Part shown: piece by piece, positions 10,045 to 20,630 of the stretch
How the letters are laid out: every line of letters starts with the position of its first letter
Numbering within the stretch: the stretch's first letter is position 1
Assembly (NCBI GenBank): GCA_029959085.1
Contig: JARWIR010000011.1
Span: 8,805,840 to 8,869,839, forward strand
Reading direction: 5' to 3'
Length of the DNA: 64,000 bases
Origin: Nemophila menziesii
Lineage: Eukaryota; Streptophyta; Magnoliopsida; Boraginales; Hydrophyllaceae
Position numbers and translations under genes: made by a program
Notes under the pieces: model-generated
What the model was told of the DNA's origin: nothing
The model's input: only the letters and a program-made list of their open reading frames with translations
The model's database searches: none

Positions 10045-11248
10045 CTATTGCTTCGCATTATCGACATCCAAGATAGGATTTGCTTGATATTTCTTTAATT
10101 GCTCAAGGAGTGTCATGATGTGCACTTGATTGGCTTTGATTTGTGCCACATCATTAGCTAAGGAAGTTTGAGCTTCTTCGAAATTGTTTAGACGCTCCTC
10201 CATCTTCTCTTGCCAACTTTTCTCCTTTTCTTCTTTTGAGACTTGCGTAGAACCCGCTCCTCTCAATACTTTCATGATCCAAGCATTATCAATAGTACTC
10301 TTTTTAAATTCCAGTTTCTCTTCTTCACCCAATATTACATTCTCTTTTCGCACACGTGATCATAGTAGGATGTTTAACATTATAAACTTATTTAGGAGAG
10401 ACCGGAAATCGCATCACCTCCTCAAAGATCAACTGTGCCACATCAACTTCTTCTCCTCTCAAAATAAAATCCAACAGTAGAGCGTTCTTCTTAGTCACAT
10501 CCAAAGTTCTTTTGTTTCCAAACACATTAGGGATAAGGAAATTATGCCAAACTCTAGCATCCGGTTGAAGATATTTGTAAGGCCAAGGTTCCTTTTATTC
10601 TCCCTTATGTGATTGCACTTTTTCCTTCTCTAAAACATGCTCAAAAAGTAAATTCCAATCACAGATTCTTTGTTTAGCCACCACTTCACTATACTTGCAT
10701 GGTCCAACCAATTTCTTAAACTGGAAGTGGTTTTTAATCTCTTTAACTGTGAAAGGAACTAACTTTCCTCTAACTGGATCACAACATTCACTATCTCGGC
10801 TATAGAGGCCTGAATAGAATTCTAAAACTAACTCATGACATAAATCTGAACATCTTACCATGAATGTTGACCAACCCAATCTTTCACCAAGCTCCAAGAA
10901 TCTCTTATACTCTCATGTACCAACTTCTTCATCGAATACTTTCTCATAAGCAAAAGGTATTTCCTTTAGTTGTTTCTCTGCAGAAGCTATCAAGGCCTTT
11001 GAAGCTTTCGTTTTATCTTCGGGAGTAGGGCCTTTGAATGGAAGAGGTTGTGTTTTCTTCTTGGAATAGAGTGGAACCCTTTTCCCCATAGAATTAAACA
11101 TAGCCAGCTTACCTCCCTTTTCGTTATCGATTTTACCCTTGATTTTGGAACTAGAACCTTTGTTACTTGATTTCTTCTACATTGAACCCAATACCTTGCT
11201 TTTCTTCACCTCCCTCTTGTTAGATAATGTTTCTGTTCTTTGAGCCGT
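10045..11248 (-). pseudogene. ORF3 of B: putative plant transposon protein (broken)
   Basis: Homologue of ORF3 in A across its length: the Lys-rich start, the KLGWSTFMVR-like block (here RLGWSTFMVR), RGKLVPFT, VWHNFLIPN, EEVDVAQLIFEEVM and a charged coiled-coil end (QEKMEERLNNFEEAQ). The expected start codon at 11248 reads ACG instead of ATG, and stops or shifts occur near 10910, 10595 and 10393. Where A has TGA and TAG stops, B keeps CGA and TGG, so those two lesions arose in A alone. Confidence 0.8.
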
Positions 11249-11689
11249 CTCAGTTAACCCCCCAATCAAAGCTTTAGCAACTCTTGAAATTTGAAATCTT
11301 GATTATTTGTTGAAAAAGCTTGATTTGGTTTAGGAAAGGTGAATTGATGATGAATTTCTATGTGGGTAAGATGAATTCTTGATGAATTGGTATGGATCTA
11401 AGAAATTGTAGGATGAATTTTGAAAATTTAAGATTTTGATTCTTCAATCTAATGTGTTTGGTGAGAATTTGGGTGATTGAATCTCCTTTTTAATTATGTG
11501 GAGAGAAGATTTGATGTGTTTTTATGATGATTGGGTAGTGTTTTGATGTTTGGGGAAGGTTTGATGAAGCTTGAATGGAGTTGGGAGAGGTTTGGAGAAG
11601 AAAGAGAGGCTTAATGATTAAAACTTTTGGAATATACCAACCTATTTCCCATTTGTAACCTAAAACGAAGCTTTCTTCTCTCTCCAGCA
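11249..11689 (-). other. ORF3 leader of B
   Basis: A C/T-rich leader on the - strand (for example CCTCTCTTTCTTCTCC), homologous to 3940-4313 in A. The TATA box seen in A is not preserved. A CCCCCCAATC motif lies just before the lost start codon. No coding signal. Confidence 0.6.
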
Positions 11690-12060
11690 GCGCTGACCGG
11701 CTTACCGGCCGCAGGTCACGGCATACCGGTGCTGGAGCTCTTGGAATCTGAGTTACGTCAAGATACCCGAGGCCTAGACACGTGGGCACGGCTTTTGGTC
11801 TGGCCGGCTTACCGGAAGAAGCACCGGCATACCGGTGCTGGACTCTTTCGAATTTCAACCTTTCTATCTTGCACACGTGACGACACCCGTGGGTACGGGT
11901 TTTGACCTGGCCGGCTTACCGGAGATTCTGACCGGCATACCGGTGATGAAATATCTCGAAAGCTAACTCTCTACCTTGAACACGTGGCCTTACCCGTGGG
12001 CTCGGGTTTTCTGCCTGCCGGCTTACCAGCCATAAGGGCCGGCATACCGGTGCTGGCATC
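11690..12060 (-). repeat. CCGG-N4-CCGG dyad array of B (four ~108-bp units)
   Basis: Read on the + strand, each unit has CCGGCTTACCGG, an 8-10 base spacer, then CGGCATACCGG, so dyad centres are about two helical turns apart. Unit starts lie near 11698, 11811, 11911 and 12018 (the last one degenerate). Between dyads are CACGTG or ACACGTGGG and CCCGTGGGTACGGG elements. Confidence 0.85.
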
Positions 12061-12253
12061 TATATATATCCAAAAAAATTGTTTTTCTTCCAATAACTCG
12101 ATTTCTTTAACACCTAAACATCAAAAACACTAATACCTTTCTCAAATATGCAATATCAACTAAAAACAACTAAACTAAACACAAACTAAAAAAATGAAAA
12201 TCATAAAAACATAAAAATTGTGGGTTGTCTCCCGTACAGCACTTTTATTTAAC

Positions 12254-12270
12254 GTCTTTTAAAGTTAGAC
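12254..12270 (-). other. Post-gag-pol hairpin of B
   Basis: On the element strand it reads GTCT-AACTTTAAA-AGAC, about a dozen bases after the gag-pol stop. Conserved with D, and with compensated arms in C and H. Confidence 0.55.
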
Positions 12271-12282
12271 ACATTACCTCTA

Positions 12283-14996
12283 TCAAGATTTGCGAATATA
12301 GCCTCCCCAACAACGAGTTAGGCTATGAACGTCAACTAATCTGCGCTTGATCCCCTTCTTGGGTCGGATTTCTATCACCTTAGCTGAAACAACCTTAGTG
12401 ACGATGAATGGTCCCATCCACGAGTCTTTGAAATTTCGTAGCCTATTTTCGCGTTTGTGAGCTTTCCATAGAATTTCATGGCCAACCCCAAACTCAATGT
12501 TTGGCTCAGTATCCACAGGTTTTACATGGATTTTTCTGTAGGGACTTTGTGACGTGAAAGACTGTGGATGAGAGGAACGATGGGATCTAACTTACTTGGT
12601 TTCTTACCCAAGACATAGAAGGTCTCGGATATGTTCTTAGCATGAAGGGTAATGGTCCCTTCTTGGAAATTGATGACACTTTGACTTGTGGCCATGAAAG
12701 GTCGTCCAAGTATTATTGGAACCTGCTTATTTGCATCAAACTCAAGTATAACAAAGACAGTAGCGATGGCGATACTACCTGTTCGGACTCGGACGTCCTC
12801 CACTGTTCCCCATCTCTTGGTAACTGAGTTGTCAGCAAACTGCAACTTCACTGGAGGTTTCTCTAATTTCTGAAGTCCAAGTCTCTCGAACACGGACTTA
12901 GGCATAAGATTCACAACTGAACCCACATCGTACATAGCTTTCACCTTGAGCATACCATTTATTTGAATAGGAAGGTTAAAACTTCCCGAATCTTTGAGCT
13001 TTAATGGTAACTCTCTTTCACTTCTTCTTGAGACTCTCAAGTTATCTCTCTTGGCTTCTACACACGCTTCTTTCTCAGGTTTAACTTGCGTAAAAACTTG
13101 TTGCGGTGTAAGCCCTTTCTTCGCAATCTCAAGCATTTAGGCGTTGATATTTTCAGGAGTGACACCTCTACAAATGTCTTGAGTTCAGTGTCATCTTTCA
13201 GATTTATATCAGGAGTGGTTAATGACACTGTTTGAACAACTGGTGGCGATTCCACCTTCTCTTATTCTTTTTCTTCTTGCACAGCAGGTGCAACTTCAAC
13301 TTCAACTCTTGGTTCCTCCTTTGAGGCTTCTTTCTCTTTGTCTTTATCCAACTCAACTTGGTATTCCATAACCGATTTAATCTCCTCTTGCATATCCTTC
13401 AGAAGCTGTATAAATTCGGATTTTTCTGAATCTTCCTACACATCACTCTCAGAACAGTTAGAGTCCATGGGGCTAGAATTGGTTGGTTCTTCTTTGGTAC
13501 TCGAAACTTCCACGACACTAATGACAGCATGTGGTTCTTCCTTCTTTTCTTCAATATCAAGGCAAATAGCCTTGCAAGCTTCGAACCCAACATTGTCATC
13601 ACCTCCTTCGATAGCCTTCAATTCTTTTTGTTCCATAATGCTTGTCAGAACTTTGTTCATCTGTTCTACTTGAGTACCTAAAATTTGAATTAAAGCTTCT
13701 TGTTCTCATAACTTCTCACCTGAGCGTGCATATTAGTGGTCATAAGATCCATAAACTTCGTCAATTGTTGATTATCCACATCTACCTCTTGAGGATAATG
13801 TGGTAAAGCTTTCTGAGCTAATGAATCTGTATAGGCATCTTGAACAGGTTGTTGTGGGGGAGCAGGTCTATTCTGATATTGATTTTGATACTGACCTCTC
13901 GGTTGCAAAGATTTATTCTGGGGACGTGGTTGATAATGACCAGGATTAGCGGCCCCATGTGGATTTGTATACTGCATAACCGGATGATTCCTATTACCAA
14001 ATTGACAACCTCCTCGGTTCGATATGAAATAAACAGAATGTGGATTTCCTTCGCACTCTTCCCATGTATGATTTATTGCCCCACAATGTGGACAACCTTG
14101 TGCTTCTTGCACTACATTTGCTGCGGCTAAGTTTCTCTGCATCTCAAGCTTAAGTTCTTTGATTTGATTCTCTAATGCGGATAATTGAGCTGAGTTTGCA
14201 GTTTTTGCGTCTAATCGAAGCGTACCTCGGGTATTTGTAACAGGAGCTCTCGAAGAGGGCCAACTCCTTTCTTTGTCAATGCAATTTTCTAACACCTTGG
14301 TAGCCTCAGCAGGTTCCATGGAGATGAAATTCCCTTTCCCAAGATTATCCACCTTCAATCTACTTTCTCTATTGATACCTTCATAGAATATACCTAACTG
14401 TAGAGAGGGGGTATAACCATGGAGCGTACATCTAGCCATCTTCTGTTGAAACCTTGTCCATGCTTCTCCTACTTCTTCTCCATCTTCTTGACAAAACTTT
14501 GCAAGCTCGCTTTGGTCTTTGAGTCTCATACTTTTCGGATAAAAACGGTTAAAGAAAGCAGCTTGAAGTTCAGTCCATGAATTAATTGTCCCTGGTAGTT
14601 GCCTATCTAGCCACTCACCAGCTCTACCGGTCAGAAAGAACGAAAACATATGACAATACAGTTGCTCGCGTGTAATGCCTGGAGTAACATAAGCATCACA
14701 AATCTGCATAAACTTCTGAATCGCTCTTACCGGATCTTGAATTGATGTACCACTGTAGAGTCCAAAACTTGAAACTGACTGAGCATACCCGGATCGGGTC
14801 TAAATTTGATGTTTTGGATCTCTGGAGGACGGTAACCTATTAGTTGAACATGAACCGGTACTCCCAAGCCTGGGAGGTCTTGCTCCACCCTGTTCTGATT
14901 ATTATTATTATTTCCGTTACCTCCTACCGGTGGTGGTTGTAAATTTCCTAATGGACCAAGGTTTCTCGGATTTACTGGGTCTGGTATGTCTGCCAT
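12283..14996 (-). pseudogene. gag-pro: gag-protease-integrase-tail polyprotein of B
   Basis: A better-preserved relative of the frame in A. The first ATG is at 14996 and the conserved FNSWPP block lies upstream of it. The capsid domain (about 14710-14250) and CCHC knuckle (C-P-H-C, H, C at 14098-14056) sit in a 339-codon open stretch ending at 13690. A Glu-rich linker follows, then protease with D-V-G-S (about 12930) and ILGRPF, then the SWMGPFIVTKV tail ending in LTRCWGGYIRKS at 12283. There is no RT, RNase H or integrase core. Frameshifts near 14740, 13680, 13430, 13140 and 12520 split it. The same domain junction as in A shows that the deletion is ancestral to both copies. Confidence 0.87.
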
Positions 14997-15191
14997 AGCT
15001 CTTCTTAAGGCTCTTTCCTCGCGAAGACGTTTGTTATAACCTCTGAAGCTCCTCTCAGGCTCCGGAAACGGAGGCCAAGAATTAAACACGATTAAAACCT
15101 GAAAAATACTAAACCAAACCACAAGCGTAGATCCGGAAAAATAAAAACTAAATACTGAAAAATAAAAACTAATTAAAAACTACAACTCGAG
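14997..15191 (-). other. Leader of B between gag and the C insertion
   Basis: AT-rich 5' leader with a pyrimidine run ending in CAG just before the gag frame. The last five bases (TCGAG, 15187-15191) are the target duplication of C, and the leader resumes at 27940. Confidence 0.7.
15187..15191. repeat. Target site duplication of C, left copy
   Basis: TCGAG immediately left of the LTR. The same five bases follow the other LTR at 27935-27939. Confidence 0.9.
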
Positions 15192-16759
15192 TGGTGGTCC
15201 TTTGTGTGTTCTAAAATAAATGCAAAAGTAATTGAACCACAACCGCAAGTGTACGGTTGTCCCAAGTAGTAATAAATGATTCTAGGATCGTTCGCAGGGA
15301 CGGTTGGGTTAACTACAATGCTTATCGAATAATGAATGGTTGCACTTATGAAAGCAAGTAAAGATAATATGATTAATTGTTTGTTTTTATTATTTCTAAG
15401 TAATGAAAGACTAAATGGGAAATGCAATTAACTACTAAAACGCAAGTAAATAAATGTGAAACTCAAATATGAGAAAGTAGCACTTGAGAACGCAAAGGAT
15501 CCTCCTAATCCTATTTCATAACCTATGCTGTTTAAGGGTTAAATTGGTCAATTACAATGGTCGGGATTCTAAATTCCTTATACCCCCGTCAGGGTGGACT
15601 ATAAGGCTATCCTAGAGTGTCACTAATCCCGTCAGGGTAAATATGATCCACTTTTAGATGTTTAAGTAATTTACCACATTGGCCCTAAAATTAGCTAAGT
15701 TTGTCAGAATCAATAGCTTCTATTTTAGATTGAATAAATAAGTCCGTACCTAAACCCTCCGTCAGGATGATCCACACGCCACATATGTGGAATAGCTAAG
15801 ATACTAACACCTGTTCTCAGTTAGCTACTCCAAAAACAGTAAATAATCTCAATTTATCGAAAAGAGTAAAAGACTCAATTTAATTTAATTTGACAGAAAC
15901 CCAAATTCAGACATAGACATTCAATAGAATTGGGATTCACCCATAAAGCATTCTCAAGTACTATAAAAGAGTTAGCTTATACTAATTAAAAAGAAAACTA
16001 AATTAAAAGAAATGGAATTCATAATGTATTACAAAATTAAAAATAAAGAAAACCTAATTTTCGGAATTGGATTTGGCTGAGAATGGAGATATAGACTCTC
16101 TCCATCTCTAGAGCTTCTTCTTTCTTCCTTCTGCTTCTGCTCTCTGATGTTTTAATTTCTAAAAAGTGAATTGTGTTGAAAATAGAAGTCAAGAGCTCCA
16201 TTTATAGGAAGAAAAACGGATTAAGGCTTGGACTTAAGAATAAATCACTAATTAAATGTCCAAGCCCAATTTCTAAGCCCAAAATTCTGTAACTGCTGCA
16301 CCACCTTCACTAAGACGGCTCTAGCCGCTTCGTTATAACTCCGATTGACCTGAAATCACTTGCTAAAGTTCCGTAACTCGATAAGGAATATATTCTCTTC
16401 AAAGGGAAGCGGCTAAATTATCTCTTAAGTGCCTCTAAATCAGCAATCTTTGGCCTATTTGCCAGATTTGCAGCTCTAAAATCAAATTCTTTCGGGATTT
16501 ATCTTTAAGTCTTGACTCCATATCACGATCTTTGACTCTCTTCTCGGATTCCATTCCTAGCTAATATTTAAAACCTACAAACTTTTCACTAAAATACACA
16601 AGATTAAGCGCAAAAGTTTAATATATCAAAAATACTAGAAATAAAATAGGAATTCCGGATTATTGCATTTTTAATTCAAAAGTCTATCAAAATATTCAAT
16701 TAAACATAAAAAATGATGTCTCCCAAGGGTCGAAAATAAGAACAATTAGGGGGATATCA
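15192..16759 (-). repeat. 3' LTR of C
   Basis: 1,568 bases, starting TGGTGGTCC and ending GATATCA on the + strand. It matches the 5' LTR at 26395-27934 apart from scattered changes and a roughly 30-base segment (near 16455-16490) absent from the other copy. TATA box at about 16199-16206 (- strand). An antisense open frame near 15173-15427 recurs in the other LTR and is not a gene. Confidence 0.92.
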
Positions 16760-16774
16760 AGACCCCCAACTCAA
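16760..16774 (-). other. Polypurine tract of C
   Basis: On the element strand TTGAGTTGGGGGTCT abuts the 3' LTR. The same tract precedes the LTRs of F and G. Confidence 0.8.
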
Positions 16775-18233
16775 GCCTTTGTCGTCCCGACAAAGTAAAA
16801 ACAAAACAAAGGGGTAGAAGTAAACGTAAGAACAAGTAGAAGCTAGCAAATACACCTAAAGCAATTCTTAAGATAAATCTCATATAACAAACTCTAGAAA
16901 CTAATATAAACATACATTTATAATGCAAAATCAAACACAAATAATCTCAATCATAAAATTAAAGTCGCAATGCTTGAAAATTACACTTGTACTCATCTCT
17001 GTATGATGGCTATAGGGTGTTCCTGAATCCTAAATCGCTTTGAACGCTCCACCTAGTATATTCCCTATCAACAGAATCATAAATTCACTATGCACTAAGG
17101 AATCACGAGGTCTTTATGGTTTTAATATTGGCTCAAGGACGGTGTGGATGTACATTTGGTAAATTTGAAGTGAGCTTTTGGCTCTCTCCTCACTTACCAT
17201 CAACAAATGTCCTTGAGCTTGAGTTTACGCTCAAAAAATATGTTCTCCCTCACCCATTTACGCAACAATTTAGCGTCCCATGTCTATCCACTATAAACAA
17301 GATGATTTTCAGAAAAATTCCACTTTGTCGGATGTTTTATTCATTCATATTTTTCTTTTTCTTTTCTTTGCTCTTTTTTTTTATACAGACGCAAACCGGG
17401 TTCCTGGTTTTGTGAAATCCGGGTACCCGGTTTCTACTGTATGAATTTTCGAAATTTTTCATTTTTTCTTTCTTTTTCATTTTTTTCTCATTCCCGGCAA
17501 AGGATTACAAGTATATATCATCTGCAATTGTGCTACAATACAAAGCACATCAATCCCAAACCATTAAATTCCCCATAAGTGGACCCACCACCCCAAACTC
17601 AAGCTCGAGACATGTCTCAGGATTGTGATTCAAGTGCGGGTCATATGGTCATGCCTAATAATCTAAGGGATAATGGATTGTATCGTGGCTACAAAGAAAA
17701 GGCTAAAGGCTGAAAGTGGGCTAAGACGGATAATAATTAATACAAGGGATAGAAGGCTAAAAGGTTACAAATGGCTAACAAAGAATTGCCCCTATCATTT
17801 TCCTAAGTACATAGCTTGTCTTTAGTTCATATCTAGGTGGGTTCTCTACTAATTAGGATTTCACGTTCTACACACCAAACATATTCCTTAAGTACAAGCT
17901 TACTTCATTTGCAATGTTCATTAATTTTTCCTATCAATTATCTATGTTTGCATGCAATTCTAAATGCGTTTTATATCAATCCCTAAAGTCCACTATTTAC
18001 TATCATAGATTCATCAAAAGTATGCTTAAAGGGATATTTAAAATTTTCTACAGTCAAACACAACTCCGAAAATTCTTTTATTGAAAGAAAATGAAACAAA
18101 TAACACATAAAAACTGGGATGAGGCAACGAACCCCACCCCAAACTCAGAAATGAGTCGTATCCCCACGACTCGAAAAGACTCAATAAAGCATTTAAACTA
18201 GTCTACACTAAAAGAGGGATTAGAAAATGTATC
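16775..18233 (-). other. 3' non-coding region of C
   Basis: No coding signal. It contains the AGTGAGC...CTCACT block (17169-17194), long-range stem arms CTTTGTCGG (17333-17341) and CCGGCAAAG (17494-17502) with one mismatch, a CACCCCAAACTCAAGC motif near 17590, a second one near 18137, and the post-ORF3 hairpin GAGTCGTA-TCCC-CACGACTC (18153-18172, one mismatched pair). Confidence 0.75.
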
Positions 18234-19554
18234 TTAACCAGCGCGTGGCTGGTTACTGGTGTTGCGTTCTGGACCTTTATCTCGCGTAACAGCATCATAT
18301 ATCGCGTTTTGAAGTGTGTTTACGCCTAAGATCAAAGTTCGAAGAAGGTCCAACTCTTTTGTAACGTTTCCCAAGGTAGCAATCATCTTCTCTTGATTCT
18401 CTTCCAACACCCTAATCTTTGATTCCAACTCAAGAGCAGTTTTCGCTTTCTTTGATGGAGGAGCTCTAGGAGTCTTCGTAGCTCGTGTTGCTTCATCATG
18501 GATATTCTAAATCGTACTCAATGCCATACTCACACCAACTGAAACACCGTCAATATCTGCGTTCCTACGCGGAATCTTTGCGTCTAAGCACAAAGTAGTG
18601 ATAGTACAAGGGAACTTGAGATTTTGTTGTTTCATTGGAGATTTCGCAAATTCCATGATTGTGTTATAAATAATTTTAGCAACGTCTATTGGTCTCTCCT
18701 CCAAAACACACTTGAGGAAAATTATATGTTCCTTCTTCAATTCGGATGTGTGTTTAATTTCAAAGAAAGTAGGGATTATGAAACGAGACCAAACCTTCGC
18801 ATGAGATGTCAAATTACTGTTGTAAAACTGTCCAGGATACCTGTCTCCTTCAGGAATTGGGCTAGCCGCATTAACAAGCACGGTCCCCCAAAGGGATTCA
18901 AAATCAAAAGAAGGGTCATTAAGAGTTTCTTGGAATGGACATAACCCAGTAAAGTTGGGTAATTTCAAAGATTTCCGAATAAGTTCAATAGAGAAAGGAA
19001 CTACCTTTTTGCGAATTTCAATTGCCTCATGGGAAATAGCTAATCCTTCATTAAAAATCTCGCACAAAGGTAGGAATAAACTCAAGCTTCCTTTCTCGCA
19101 ATTCTTTCCAACCAAACTTGTCACAAGCCACAACATATTTCTTGTGAGCACTACTCATAATACCCTTAGGAAAATTCGTCTCCTCACCAAACTTCAAAAA
19201 TTCAATTCTTTCACGAACCTGGTCATTCCAAGAAGTATAAACCCTTTTAGGCTTGTGGGCCCACATCTTCATACGCGGGGGTTTCTGTTGAACTGGAACT
19301 TTCGGAAACTCTTGTTCAGTTTCATTCTCAATTTCCTTTTCAATCTTTTCTCCATGTTCTTCCTCACTCCCTGGCTCATCAATTAATCTTCTCTTTTGAC
19401 CTGTGATTTCTTTTCTCTTGGGAGAAAGCTTAACTTCATCAATTTTTCGTTTAGGACACGAATCAGGAATCTCAATAGCTTGTTCTTGGGAACCACCAAT
19501 GGTGGTTTTCTTTCTAGGAGCAGTTCTTGAAAATCACCGGTTGTGTTAGTCATC
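18234..19554 (-). pseudogene. ORF3 of C: putative plant transposon protein (frameshifted)
   Basis: The start at 19554 (ATG-ACT-AAC-ACA) is followed by a one-base frameshift, then a Lys/Glu-rich N-terminal region, the conserved KFGWKELRERKL block near 19120, a KKVVPFSIELIR segment and a VWSRFIIPTFF segment with IDVAKIIYNTIMEF. This gives the family-typical order of the 'putative plant transposon protein' domain. The last part (18428-18234) is coiled-coil-like (ESKIRVLEENQEK). Breaks occur near 19540, 19050-19150 and 18505. It is much diverged from ORF3 of A and B, but the domain order and the position after pol are the same. No catalytic triad is visible and the role is unknown. Confidence 0.75.
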
Positions 19555-19924
19555 TCTTTTCACCCCAAACTCAAAACTTCAAATAGTGAGAAACTTAGAC
19601 AAAAGTTTAGAAATTTGATGTTTTGAGGCTTAGGAATTGAAAAACAAGGTGGAATATGAGATGGGTATTGTTCAATTTGAATGGGAGAAGAAAGAATTGG
19701 GTTTAATTTAAGGATTGGGTGAAGAAAAATCTTGGGAAAAACTTAAGGATTTGATGTTATTTTGGAGAGGAGGTGAGTTGATCTTGTGTTTTTGTGGTGA
19801 AAGAGGGTAGGATTTGAAGATATATGTTGGTTTTAATGATGATTTTCGGAGGTGGGGAGGCTATTGGTTGCGTTTTAGGTAAAAACTTGCAGAAGAGGCT
19901 AAGAAAACTAGGTTAAAAATCTCA
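19555..19924 (-). other. ORF3 leader of C
   Basis: Untranslated leader on the - strand, A/C/T-rich, with a CACCCCAAACTC motif at about 19561 just before the ATG. No strong TATA box. No coding signal. Confidence 0.55.
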
Positions 19925-20400
19925 AAACCGCGATCACAGCTTCAAAACCGGGTTCCCGGTTTTTGAAATCCGGGTACCCGGTTCCGCGTCGCTGTGTCGG
20001 CGCGGAAAATTACTTAATTAATTTTTTTTTCCTCAACACGCAAGTAATGGCTGGACCCCAAGACGCGGGGTCAGAACTTCACCCTTCGAAACCGGGTTCC
20101 CGGTTTTGCGAAATGCGGGTTCCCGGTTTTTCGTCGATGGCGCAAACCAAGATGCGAGTCAGGACGCAGCCAAAGGCTGGCCCCGAAACGCTGGGTCAGA
20201 GAAGTTTGAAAAATTACAGCTCCGAAACCGGGTACCCGGTTTTGCAAAATGCGGGTTCTCGGTTTTCGTTGATGGCGCGAATGATGATGCAGTGGTGACG
20301 CAATGATGACGCAGGACCCAAAACGCTGGGTCAAAACTTTAGCAAATCACAGCACCAAAACCGGGTTCCCGGTTTTGTGAAATCCGGGTACTCGGTTTCC
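19925..20400 (-). repeat. CCGG-N4-CCGG dyad array of C
   Basis: Four pairs, near 19950, 20090, 20225 and 20357: CCGGGTTCCCGG, a 10-12 base spacer ending GAAAT, then CCGGGTACCCGG or a variant. The unit AAACCGGGTACCCGGTTT is a perfect 18-base palindrome. Units are 120-140 bases apart and separated by a conserved ACGCTGGGTCAGAA segment. Confidence 0.88.
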
Positions 20401-20599
20401 CCTGGACACCAACCTCTTTTTCTTCTATTTTTCGCCCTTTCGACCCCAAACTCTTTACCTTTTTACCCCTGAAATCATCAAAAACAACTACCCTTCCTCA
20501 TTTCTTAATAATAAACACTAAAATTATGAAAATCAACTATTTTACATTGCAAAAATTAAAAACTCAAACTAATATACAAAGAATTGGCTTTTGTTTAAC

Positions 20600-20614
20600 G
20601 TCGTTAAGCTCGAC
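20600..20614 (-). other. Post-pol hairpin of C
   Basis: GTCG-TTAAGCT-CGAC, about 17 bases after the pol stop. The arms differ from GTCT/AGAC in B and D in a compensated way. Confidence 0.55.
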
Positions 20615-20630
20615 GGGTTACCTCACGCTT

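Noticed and set aside
15173..15427. Open frame with a hydrophobic start, repeated at 26358-26630
   Set aside because: It lies inside the two LTRs of C and recurs only because the LTRs do; its sequence is leader-like and it is unlikely to be a gene.
17116..17415. + strand frame with a Phe-rich hydrophobic end in the 3' region of C
   Set aside because: The run comes from low-complexity T-rich DNA between the two stem arms; similar Phe-rich frames appear opposite other elements. Not an env membrane segment.
19925..20400. Dyad arrays as CRISPR-like repeats
   Set aside because: Plant nuclear context, palindromic repeats within retrotransposons, no conserved spacer length and no cas genes.
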